DNA from: Draconibacterium orientale
Lineage (GTDB): Bacteria > Bacteroidota > Bacteroidia > Bacteroidales > JAADGE01
DNA: 17,057 nucleotides
Direction of reading: 5' to 3'
Assembly (NCBI GenBank): GCA_020718265.1
Contig: DYSM01000027.1
Coordinates: 1-17,057, forward strand
The first letter of the stretch is position 1. Each line of letters opens with the position of its first letter. The notes beneath the pieces are model-generated. The model saw only the letters and a list, made by a program, of their open reading frames with translations. It ran no database searches and was not told where the DNA came from. The position numbers and the translations under genes were made by a program. Of the stretch, positions 8,648-17,025 are shown piece after piece.

Positions 8648-10955
8648 CAAAAAAAATCAAAACAGGGTAAGCAACCGCAGTATGAAATTAAATAAAAAAA
8701 TAGCAATTCAGTTAAGCGTTGTCGTTACAAGCGTGCTTTTTGTGTCGGTACTGCTGGCATCGTTGTATGCCTTGCGGGCGTTCAATTCCGCGGTGCTGAA
8801 AACCGGAAGCGAAACCGCCGAAATTTTAAGCGACAGTTACGCCACACGCATTACGGCACACGTGAACAAGGCTATTTTTGTGGGCGAGCAAACAGCCAAC
8901 ACACTTATTCCGTTCCGAGAACGTGCAACGGATGACGGCTCTTTTTTAGAAAATACCAAAATAGCACTTCATGCAGCGGCGCAAATGTCGCCCGATGTTG
9001 CCTCAATCTATTTTCAGGCAGAAGGAAAAGAAACACAGACGCTCGATTCATTAAATATTTTGGGTGTTGAGCAAAATGACTATGTGCACATTGCACATCG
9101 ACAAAACGGGTATGAGGATGCCCCCAAAGATGCAAATTTTCGTATTTCAAATGAAGAATTGAATTATGTGCGAAAAACCGGCAACACCTACATTTCCGAA
9201 CCTTTTTTTATTCGCTATGCTGAAAATGATGTCGTTGCAGTAACAATAATAGCACCCGTTCAAAACGGAAATCGCTTTTACGGCGCAGTCGGCATAAATT
9301 ATTTACTCACCGATATTGACGATTTGATGAACAAACCGTTTGGAAAACTTACCGGAACGAAGTTAGTCTTGCTTTCAGATACCAAAACGATTGTGTATAT
9401 TTCGGGAAAAAAATGGGTTTCAACAAAAAATATAGAAGATTACACCGGCGACGAACGACAACTTTATCGCCTGTCCGAACGCCCCGAAGTGCTTGCAGAT
9501 GAACTGAATGTATCTTACTCGAAGCGCATCATAACGCTTTCCGCCAATACGTCTTGGGAGTTTCATTCCTTTATACCTCAGGAAGTTATAGTGAAAAATT
9601 TACTTCAAAATGTAACTCAAATCGTAATCATCGCATCACTCATCGTGCTGCTGGGAGCTGCATTTATAGTCTATTTTATTTTCCGCAAATTGCAAACAAT
9701 CAAGCAGATAAAACGAAATGCCGAATTTTTAACCAAAGGTAAAACGCCCGCAGTTGTGCCTCACAATGCGGGCGATGAAACCGATGAGATTTTAAGTTTA
9801 CTTGATGAGATTCAGCAAAATACGCAAAACTCCGAAGCGCGTTTACGGCTGTTATGTAACGATAATTTGGAAGCCTATCATCAGCCTGCCGAAACCGAAC
9901 TTGAGAAATTAACCGAAATATTGCGAAATAAGTTGATTGAGACCAAAGATACCATAATGTCCGAAAAAGAAACCGCAGAAATTCAACTTTGGTCGCGTAA
10001 AGGCAGGTTCGATGTTGCTAATGCGCAAATGATTTCGCCTCACAACATTAACGAGCTTACAAACAATGTCTTGCGAACCGTAATGCAGTATGCAGGAGCG
10101 TCAGTTGCCGGATTGTATTTTCATTATAAAAAAGCACAACCGCCATATTTACAGCCAATTGCAGCATTTGCCTATAACGATATAAAACATTTGCGTCGAA
10201 AGTTTTCGCTTGGCGAAAGTTTAGTTGGCACATGTGCGCAGGAGCGTAAAGTCATTGTTCAGGATAATTTACCCGAGAATTATTTAGATATTGCAACCGG
10301 ACTAAACACACTGCCGCCAACGTTTCTGTATCTCACGCCGATAATTTATCAGAACGACTTGCTTGCCGTTTGCGAATATATCTTTCTGAAAAAACCGAAA
10401 TCTCATGTTTTGGATTTTATTGAACAACTTTCCATAAACATCGGAGGCTGGTTAGACACTGCGATAAACAGCACCGAAAGTCGAAAATTGTTAGATGCCT
10501 CGCAGCAAAATGCGCATTTGTTGGAAGACAAAGAAACTGAACTTAGTACACATGTTGCTCAGTTAGAATTTTTTCAGGCTGAAAATCAGAAGAATACCGT
10601 TCGGATGCAAGCCATACTGAATGCCCTTAACCATACCGTTATGCGCGTGGAATACACTGTGAGCGGCGTATTTATGGATGCTAACGAATTGTATCTCAAT
10701 ACGATGGGTTTCGATTTGAAACAATTATCCGGCAGAAATGTGATGGACATCGCCAAAGAAAATCGAGACGAATTGAAAGACTTCATGACACGCATAAAAA
10801 AAGGCGAATCCTTTGAAGGCAAGGTGGTTCGGAAAACATCGCTCGGCGAAAGTAAAACCCTTTTTGCATCGTACACACCTTATATAAACGCAGAAGGGAA
10901 AATTGAAAAAGTTATTTTCCTTGCGATAGATTTAGCTTTGGCAAACAAAGTTTAA
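8640..10955 (+). CDS. Transmembrane dCache-HAMP-GAF-PAS receptor without output domain (2)
   Basis: This 771-residue protein repeats the plan of the preceding receptor: TM1 at about 21-45, an outer region at 50-318, TM2 at 323-348, HAMP at about 349-395, GAF at about 465-605, coiled coil at about 607-655 and a PAS domain at about 655-768 at the extreme C-terminus. The outer region looks like a double Cache (dCache_1) sensor: ISEPFFIRYAENDVVAVTII (185-204) followed by FYGAVGINYLLTDID (213-227) is the typical membrane-distal pattern. As in its neighbour, no catalytic output domain follows. I chose ATG at 8640, which overlaps the previous gene by 8 nt. ATG at 8682 (MKLNKKIAIQ) is a good alternative, and a start at 8514 would bury 134 bases in the preceding gene and is rejected. 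The two receptors are probably ancient duplicates that took different sensor heads. The gene ends 6 bp from the convergent AsmA-like gene. Confidence 0.87.
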   Translation: MISKKNQNRVSNRSMKLNKKIAIQLSVVVTSVLFVSVLLASLYALRAFNSAVLKTGSETAEILSDSYATRITAHVNKAIFVGEQTANTLIPFRERATDDGSFLENTKIALHAAAQMSPDVASIYFQAEGKETQTLDSLNILGVEQNDYVHIAHRQNGYEDAPKDANFRISNEELNYVRKTGNTYISEPFFIRYAENDVVAVTIIAPVQNGNRFYGAVGINYLLTDIDDLMNKPFGKLTGTKLVLLSDTKTIVYISGKKWVSTKNIEDYTGDERQLYRLSERPEVLADELNVSYSKRIITLSANTSWEFHSFIPQEVIVKNLLQNVTQIVIIASLIVLLGAAFIVYFIFRKLQTIKQIKRNAEFLTKGKTPAVVPHNAGDETDEILSLLDEIQQNTQNSEARLRLLCNDNLEAYHQPAETELEKLTEILRNKLIETKDTIMSEKETAEIQLWSRKGRFDVANAQMISPHNINELTNNVLRTVMQYAGASVAGLYFHYKKAQPPYLQPIAAFAYNDIKHLRRKFSLGESLVGTCAQERKVIVQDNLPENYLDIATGLNTLPPTFLYLTPIIYQNDLLAVCEYIFLKKPKSHVLDFIEQLSINIGGWLDTAINSTESRKLLDASQQNAHLLEDKETELSTHVAQLEFFQAENQKNTVRMQAILNALNHTVMRVEYTVSGVFMDANELYLNTMGFDLKQLSGRNVMDIAKENRDELKDFMTRIKKGESFEGKVVRKTSLGESKTLFASYTPYINAEGKIEKVIFLAIDLALANKV

Positions 10956-10961
10956 GATGTT

Positions 10962-13900
10962 CTATTTTTGAGAGTTACGTGTTTTAGAAAGCTCGTTGTC
11001 CATTTCAGTTCTGTCTTTTTTTTGTTGGCGCACTTTTTTACGTTCTTCTTTACGAAGAATTTTTTCAACTTGTTTGCGTATTTTACCTTGTTTGCGCATT
11101 TCGGCTGTTTTGAAACTTACTAAGGTTGTAACAACCCCCGTGAGCAAGGCGTGTGTCCACATGCTGATGTCCGATTTGTGTGCCGGCTTAATGTAGTAAA
11201 TTTGCCCATGCCGAATTTTGCCGATTCGGTTCTTCGGATTGCTGTTTCGCAACGCCGCATTTGCAAGCGATGACGATATGCCTTGAACGTCGGCAGTTGT
11301 GTCTATTAGTTTGATATTCAGATTTTTATAAAGTAAAGTCAGGTCTCCCTCAGCTTCATTTCCGTTCACATCAATAAAAAATCTCAGGTATTTAGCATCG
11401 CCGGATTCGATGGAAAATAACACCGTGTTTTCCAAAAACGAATTTAGAATCCGCATGTCGAACGTGTCTGCGGTTCCGCCAAAGGCGTAAGATTTTTCTT
11501 TTGGGTCCAGCGGCAGGCGGAAGAATGTTTTCAGAAGTGCCTCGTTTTGCAAATAGGTTGATATTGAGGCTTTCATCATCGGATTTTTGGCAATTTGTTC
11601 CGGTTCGTTGCTCAAATACGAAATATTGCCTTCAATTCTGTTCAACGAAAGTCGTCCCGTGCGTGGACTTTTCGGTGTTTGTTGTTCAAACATGATGTTG
11701 CCGTTTTTGAGCTTTAAACTATTGATACTCAACGGAAGTTTGAGGTCGTTAATTTTCAACCAAGGATTTACACGTAACGTATCGTTGGTGTCTTCCGGTT
11801 TTGCAGTATTTGAAAAAATATACATCTCCAAGTCCGAAATTGTTCCGGTGTTAGCGTGAAGTTTTCGTTGCTCAAATAAGAGCGGCAAATCGACATCGGA
11901 CAAAACGACATCGGCGTTATCCATGAAAATCATGCTCTTACGTGTTTCAAAACGTTGGTCAAACTCATATTTGTTCAACGTGGGTTGCATGGCAAACGCC
12001 AGAATTTTCATCGTTTTTTCGTGTGTTGAAAGTGAAAGTTCTGCCGCAGTCATCAGGTTGAGGCTGTCTTTGCTGATTTGCCTGAAATTCTTTTTTGTTA
12101 CCGAAATATCTTCACTAAGAAACAGTCGAGATTCGGACTGTTTGCTTGTATCTGTATCAAAATCAGTGATATTGCCGTAAAGATGGTCGATTTTAACTGT
12201 TTTTTTTGAATCGTCTGCGTAATTTTTTAAGTTAAATTCGGCATCGGTAAATTCTATTTTTCGAAGATGAATTTGTTCTGTTTTTTTTGTCAGCTTTTCC
12301 GTGAGCATGGTCTCAAAATCGGCAATTTGAAATTTCTTATCCGAAGTGTTGAATTTATCAAACTTAATTCTTGGCGAATTTATATTAAGAAGTTCAATAT
12401 CAACTCGTTTATCCTGAATAAGTTGTATCGCATCAAATCCTGCGGCGCGCACTTTGGGCGATGTAAAACTGAACCCCGAATTGCGTTTCGGCACAGCTTT
12501 GCGTATATGCACGGAATCGTAGGTCAAGCTCAAATTCATGGCAGAGATAAATTTGTTTTTTGGCGTGAAATAAACGCTGTCCGCCGAAAGTCGGTAAACG
12601 TTGTCTTTCAGGCGGTAGCGCACTTCGGACAGCATGATGTTGCTTGTTTCTGCACTTATCGGAAGATTTGAATTATCTTGTAAACTCTTGATTGATTTGA
12701 AATTAACATAAAAATGAGCGGCAATTGTTTCTGTTTCGGCGGTGTCCGTTTTTGTATTCATCTGAAAAATGCCGTCTGTCATTGTAAAGTTTTGAATTTC
12801 AAAGCCTTTGAGTGATTTTGGCAATGCAAAAGGTTTTCTGTTTTTTTTGATTTGGGTTGTGTCTTCTGGGAGTTGCGTCATCACGTATCTGCAACTTTGG
12901 ACATCAATGCTGTCGGCTTGAAAAATGCGTTTTGTCAAGAGCGTTTGCGTATAAATGCCTTTTATTTTAAGTTTTGGTATAAATAATGTGTGTAAAGTTT
13001 TGGATTTCTTGTTGTTATCCGGAATAAGTCTAATGTCGGAAACGACTAAGCCGGAATCAAAATTGGTATATTTCACACTTCCTGTGCGCAAAGTGTGCAG
13101 GCGGTCGGGTAGGCGAAAGGTAAATTCGGAGAGGTTCAAAGTCGTTTTTCCGTCCAAAATCGGTTCGGAGAGGTTTGCGGTATCGTGCAGGAATATAATA
13201 TTGCGAATCTTGGCATCGAACGAACTTTCCATGTACGTTTTCATGCGTCCGAGCGAGTCGTAATTTGTTAGATGAAAATAACCGCTGTCTATTTTAAACT
13301 TCTGAATATCAATGTGTTTAATATATCCGGAAAGTAAATTTGCAAGTGCGGTCTTGTACGAACCTGTTTCAATATTCAAGCTGTCTGTTTGTCGGTAAGT
13401 TATTGAAGATTCGTCTGATTCGAGCGGAAAAAGTTTGTTTATCGGAGTTATTTTTGTGCTGTCGGCAACGGTAATACCCTGAAATTTTTGAACGAACAAC
13501 TTCGGATTCACAACTGACATTTCACTTAAGGTCATATCTTTATTGAAAATCAGGGCTTTAACATCAATATTATTTACGAAAATTCCGTCGGCAAAAAAGT
13601 TTATTAACGTATTTTTAGTGTAAAACTTCATCTGTTCCGTAATAGATTTCGATATTTTGGGATAAAATGCAAGTTTGCGAATTTCAATCAGCGAGTCGAT
13701 GCTTGAAATCCGAAGTTTGCCAAGTTCAAAGATGTGCAAATCGCGCGCCGATTTCATGGAATAATCCGACAGGCTAATGTCAAATCCGGAGGCGTAAAAC
13801 AGTCTGTCTGACTCGGTTGCGGTGTTTTCGTCAATTAAAAAATTCTGCAGATTCAACGACAGATTGCCTTTGTAAAATGCCGATTGTTCTTCGGACAGAT

Positions 13901-15575
13901 GATTTTCATAAGTCAGTGCGGAGTTTTCTAATCGTATATCTTTGACTGTGAGTGAATTAATATATTCCGAAACAATATCGAATAACACATTTGCCTTCTC
14001 TTGTGCCGATTTTTTTTCTACATTTTGCGCCTTTGGTTTTTTGTTATATTGATGTACCGAAATGTTAGAATTGCTAACAAATAGTTGATTTACTGTTAAT
14101 TGACCTGTATTGTAGGCTTGTATAAAATCCACGTCCGTCAATTGCATTTCCGGCATACTGATTTGCATATTTATCTTGCGGTGGTCGGCTGTATTTATAG
14201 GCAAAATTCCTATATTTTTAGCTTGTATAATCTTTTTTTTTGTTGAAAAACTAAAACTTTCAGCATGTAAAATGTGCGTTTTCCGTGCAATTTGCATGGT
14301 GTAATTTTTTACGTCCATTTCAACATTGTCGGCATATAGAAATTTTTTCGTTCGTTTTTCGGAGTCTTTATCCAATCTGAATTCTTCCAAAAGCAAGCTA
14401 AATTCTGCGATACTGAATGTCGGATTTGTGGATTCGGTTTTGTAAATATCAAATTTCGCTTTTTTAAGGTTGAATTTTCCGATGTTTATAAATGCAATTT
14501 TTCCGTCGATAAGGTCATACAATTCTCGGAAATCGGAGTCTGAGTGCTGTCGTTTGCCTGTATTGGTTGTGTCTTTGGCATGTTTTACGCGCTCGTTGCC
14601 CAAAATTTTCAGAATCGGCACATCGGTTGTAAATTCTCTGATGTTAATTTCTCTGTCGAACCAAGCTCTGTAAATATCTGTACCTGTGAGTTTTATATTT
14701 GGAAAATAGATATAGTATTTGGATTTCTTTTTTGTAGCGTCTGTTGTTCCGTTTGTAAGCGGATAAATGCCGGCTTCTTTAACTTCAATGGTTGAATCGG
14801 CTACGGACATGACAACTTCGCGGGCGTAAACTTCGTGTATTCCGTCGTTTAGCATCATGCTGTAATTATCGACCTTAAAATGCAGACTGTCAGAATAAAA
14901 CAACTTATCATTTGCCAAATATGAAGTTGAATCAAGACTGAAATTTTTCATGGAAATCGAAATTTTTTCAGCTTTTGTTTTTGCCGATTCTTCTGCCGTT
15001 GTGTGCAATTGCATGTCAAAATGTCCGTCGTTAAGGCTGACGAGGTCAATTTTCAAGGCGTTCAAATGTGGTTTTATGAGTTGGTATAAATCTTTGTGAA
15101 CGGCATCGTATTTGTCGTTTTTGGTTTCAGCCTTGTCCGGAAGCCCTAAAATACTAAGCGACAATCCGTTGATTTCCATTAATTTGAAATGTAGAACATT
15201 TTTATTCAGAAGTTTTGTGATGTGTAAACGTTTGAAATATAAGCTTTCAAGTTCGATATTATAAAGTGCGGTTTCAATGCTGTGCTCGGCTTTGCGTTTG
15301 TTGTAAACGGCTGTGTCCGGAATGAGTTTGAAATTTATCAGTTCCAAACCCGTGTTGTAAAAACTGATGCTAAGTCTGTCGAAATCAACTTTATACAAAC
15401 CTCCGCTTTTTTCCTGAACATAAGATTGAATGCCCGAACGCAGCAGCGGCGTTGCCATAAAACGAAACACCAATTCGGATGCCAACCACATAATGAAGGT
15501 TATGGTCAGCAAACGGCGAAAAATGCGTTTTTTCCGAGGTTGGGGTTCAATTTCTATGGTTTCCTGCTTGTTCAT
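10962..15575 (-). CDS. Giant AsmA-like / bridge-like lipid transport protein with tandem repeats
   Basis: This 1537-residue protein has a basic N-terminus, one signal-anchor helix at about 20-40, and then a periplasmic part of alternating short beta strands, the pattern of AsmA, TamB and YhdP proteins thought to carry lipids between inner and outer membrane along a hydrophobic groove. Near the C-terminus is a hydrophobic stretch (about 1473-1489) and then a very basic tail. The body is repetitive. A word like LxALKIDLVSLNDGHFDM recurs near 172, 358, 539, 751, 922, 1100 and 1280. A second, like LFYSDSLHFKVDNYSM, recurs near 225, 412, 592 and, more diverged, 824, 991 and 1148. A third, like FPNIKLTGTDI, recurs near 291, 472, 658, 864, 1038 and 1217. 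This gives seven modules of about 180 residues. It lies downstream of a YihY-family gene on the same strand, 109 bp away, so co-transcription is possible. AsmA-like class is fairly sure; lipid transport is inferred. Confidence 0.8.
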   Translation of the reverse strand: MNKQETIEIEPQPRKKRIFRRLLTITFIMWLASELVFRFMATPLLRSGIQSYVQEKSGGLYKVDFDRLSISFYNTGLELINFKLIPDTAVYNKRKAEHSIETALYNIELESLYFKRLHITKLLNKNVLHFKLMEINGLSLSILGLPDKAETKNDKYDAVHKDLYQLIKPHLNALKIDLVSLNDGHFDMQLHTTAEESAKTKAEKISISMKNFSLDSTSYLANDKLFYSDSLHFKVDNYSMMLNDGIHEVYAREVVMSVADSTIEVKEAGIYPLTNGTTDATKKKSKYYIYFPNIKLTGTDIYRAWFDREINIREFTTDVPILKILGNERVKHAKDTTNTGKRQHSDSDFRELYDLIDGKIAFINIGKFNLKKAKFDIYKTESTNPTFSIAEFSLLLEEFRLDKDSEKRTKKFLYADNVEMDVKNYTMQIARKTHILHAESFSFSTKKKIIQAKNIGILPINTADHRKINMQISMPEMQLTDVDFIQAYNTGQLTVNQLFVSNSNISVHQYNKKPKAQNVEKKSAQEKANVLFDIVSEYINSLTVKDIRLENSALTYENHLSEEQSAFYKGNLSLNLQNFLIDENTATESDRLFYASGFDISLSDYSMKSARDLHIFELGKLRISSIDSLIEIRKLAFYPKISKSITEQMKFYTKNTLINFFADGIFVNNIDVKALIFNKDMTLSEMSVVNPKLFVQKFQGITVADSTKITPINKLFPLESDESSITYRQTDSLNIETGSYKTALANLLSGYIKHIDIQKFKIDSGYFHLTNYDSLGRMKTYMESSFDAKIRNIIFLHDTANLSEPILDGKTTLNLSEFTFRLPDRLHTLRTGSVKYTNFDSGLVVSDIRLIPDNNKKSKTLHTLFIPKLKIKGIYTQTLLTKRIFQADSIDVQSCRYVMTQLPEDTTQIKKNRKPFALPKSLKGFEIQNFTMTDGIFQMNTKTDTAETETIAAHFYVNFKSIKSLQDNSNLPISAETSNIMLSEVRYRLKDNVYRLSADSVYFTPKNKFISAMNLSLTYDSVHIRKAVPKRNSGFSFTSPKVRAAGFDAIQLIQDKRVDIELLNINSPRIKFDKFNTSDKKFQIADFETMLTEKLTKKTEQIHLRKIEFTDAEFNLKNYADDSKKTVKIDHLYGNITDFDTDTSKQSESRLFLSEDISVTKKNFRQISKDSLNLMTAAELSLSTHEKTMKILAFAMQPTLNKYEFDQRFETRKSMIFMDNADVVLSDVDLPLLFEQRKLHANTGTISDLEMYIFSNTAKPEDTNDTLRVNPWLKINDLKLPLSINSLKLKNGNIMFEQQTPKSPRTGRLSLNRIEGNISYLSNEPEQIAKNPMMKASISTYLQNEALLKTFFRLPLDPKEKSYAFGGTADTFDMRILNSFLENTVLFSIESGDAKYLRFFIDVNGNEAEGDLTLLYKNLNIKLIDTTADVQGISSSLANAALRNSNPKNRIGKIRHGQIYYIKPAHKSDISMWTHALLTGVVTTLVSFKTAEMRKQGKIRKQVEKILRKEERKKVRQQKKDRTEMDNELSKTRNSQK

Positions 15576-15599
15576 CCTTTATATTAAACCAAATTAATT

Positions 15600-15663
15600 A
15601 GATTACATATTTGATGTGTAAAAGGTAGATTTACAATGGTTTATATTCTTTTATCTGTAATCT
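15600..15663. repeat. Inverted repeat AGATTACA / TGTAATCT (first of two interleaved)
   Basis: AGATTACA at 15600-15607 is the exact reverse complement of TGTAATCT at 15656-15663. The left arm of a second inverted repeat lies inside the loop, and the right arm of that repeat lies outside, so the two stems cannot nest. Confidence 0.6.
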
Positions 15664-15678
15664 GATGTCTTAAATCTA
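15626..15678. repeat. Inverted repeat TAGATTTA / TAAATCTA (second of two interleaved)
   Basis: TAGATTTA at 15626-15633 is the exact reverse complement of TAAATCTA at 15671-15678. The left arms of both repeats are near copies of each other (TAGATTACA and TAGATTTACA), so each right arm could pair with either left arm, giving alternative structures in the transcript. Confidence 0.55.
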
Positions 15679-15684
15679 ATATAA

Positions 15685-17025
15685 CTACAAGTCTTTCAGC
15701 AAAATATTTGCCGGATTTGTTTGTTTGAGTGCAATAAGTGTGTCGAAACGTTGTTCTATTTCTGTAAAATCGCTTTGTGTAAAGTATTTACTTTCGTCTT
15801 TCCCTTGATTGTCAAGCGCATCCAATATTTTTGCAATCGAAAGATTTTCGGTACTTAGTGCAGGTTGATATGAAATTTTATTTTCGTCAATTAAAACTTT
15901 TGACACAATTCCGCATTCGTGCAATCTGTTCACAATTCGTTCAACCGTTACGAAAGGCATCCGAGTGTTTTCTGTAAGTTGAATTAAATCAGGAGCTTTT
16001 TCGCCTTTTTTGAAAGCGTCAATTATTTTTTTTGCAATGTAAAGACTCGCTTTTTTTTGGTAATTATCGCTCAAATGGTCTTGAGACATGGCGCTGCTCT
16101 TGAGTTTCAAATTCTGTATTACGAAAGAGACTTCGGCACCGAGAAGCACTACAAACCAACTGATTCTCAGCCACATCAAAAACAGAGGTAACGCTGCAAA
16201 ACTTCCGTAAATTGCGCTGAGACGTGTGAAACTTGATTGAATTTCGACATATAATCCCTGAAAAATTTGAAATGCAGTTCCGGCAAGAATTCCGGCAATC
16301 AGAGCCGAGCGGAAACGTACTTTTGTGCTCGGCATCACTACATATATAAGTGTGAACAAAATCCAAATAAGCACAAACGGAATAAATTTTGCAAATGTGT
16401 AGGATAAGGGCGTCATAAATCCGAACATACTTTGCTCGCCGATACGCGAAAATTGCGTCGAAATAAAAATCGTAATACTGCTGGAAAGTATCATAATCAG
16501 CGGACCGAGCATGACGATGGACGTGTAATCCGTAAATTTTCGGGCAATCGTGCGTCCTTTTTTGACCTCCCAAACCGTATTGAAAGCGCGTTCGATATTG
16601 GTAAGTAATTTCACAACAGACCAAAGCAGCAGCACCACGCCGATTCCCGCAACTAGCCCGCCGCGCGTGGTGTCTAACATGGATTTTGTGAATTGTAAAA
16701 TGTATTCTTTTGCCTGTTCCTGTCCTGCTAAATTACTCGCAATTTCGTCTTCCAAAATGGATTCCAATCCAAAGCCTTTGGCAATCCCGAATCCCAGCGC
16801 AAGAACCGGAACAATTGAAAGAAGCGTGAAATACGTTAAAGCAGAAGCATTTACATTCAATTTATCTTCTCTGAAGCTACGAATACTGAGCATCAACATT
16901 TGGCTTGAACGCACTAACAACCGCTTTTTTTTAGACACATCTTCCAAGTCGGTCGTCCAAACATCGTACAACAGAAAGTTTTTTATACGCTTAATTTTAT
17001 TCGTGAGTTCAGTATAAAAAGTCAT
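15685..17025 (-). CDS. YihY/BrkB-family inner membrane protein with winged-helix-like tail
   Basis: This 446-residue protein has the YihY (BrkB) family core: amphipathic entry helices, then TM helices at about 58-84, 122-146, 168-191, 210-231, 240-258 and 282-306. Signature words are ASALTYFTLLSIVP (60-73), LWSVVKLLTNIERAFNTVWE (134-153) and IYGSFAALPLFLMWLRISW (272-290). Older annotations as ribonuclease BN are wrong for this family; a role in envelope lipid transport is suggested for the paralogue YhjD by a suppressor mutation that relieves a lipid A precursor export defect. After the core comes a soluble region (about 325-446) that reads as a winged helix (MPFVTVERIVNRLHECGIVS, 356-375, then a wing ending YQPAL). 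The start at 17025 fits family N-termini (about 20 residues before the DVW word) and lies inside the 54-bp repeat. The AsmA-like gene follows, suggesting joint function. Family is sure, function is not. Confidence 0.92.
   Translation of the reverse strand: MTFYTELTNKIKRIKNFLLYDVWTTDLEDVSKKKRLLVRSSQMLMLSIRSFREDKLNVNASALTYFTLLSIVPVLALGFGIAKGFGLESILEDEIASNLAGQEQAKEYILQFTKSMLDTTRGGLVAGIGVVLLLWSVVKLLTNIERAFNTVWEVKKGRTIARKFTDYTSIVMLGPLIMILSSSITIFISTQFSRIGEQSMFGFMTPLSYTFAKFIPFVLIWILFTLIYVVMPSTKVRFRSALIAGILAGTAFQIFQGLYVEIQSSFTRLSAIYGSFAALPLFLMWLRISWFVVLLGAEVSFVIQNLKLKSSAMSQDHLSDNYQKKASLYIAKKIIDAFKKGEKAPDLIQLTENTRMPFVTVERIVNRLHECGIVSKVLIDENKISYQPALSTENLSIAKILDALDNQGKDESKYFTQSDFTEIEQRFDTLIALKQTNPANILLKDL

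Larger units (their letters stand above)
15576..15684 (-). other. Leader/spacer between the YihY-family gene and the AsmA-like gene
   Basis: These 109 AT-rich bases follow the YihY-family stop and precede the AsmA-like ATG (both read leftwards). They contain two interleaved inverted repeats (15600-15663 and 15626-15678). AAAGG directly abuts the AsmA-like ATG, too close for a normal Shine-Dalgarno site. No perfect TAnnTTTG occurs near the start, so the AsmA-like gene may depend on read-through from the YihY-family gene. Confidence 0.4.

Noticed and set aside
11500..13300. Several plus-strand ORFs of 60-134 codons within the AsmA-like gene
   Set aside because: They are antisense shadows; the minus-strand frame carries the ordered repeat words and runs uninterrupted for 1537 codons.
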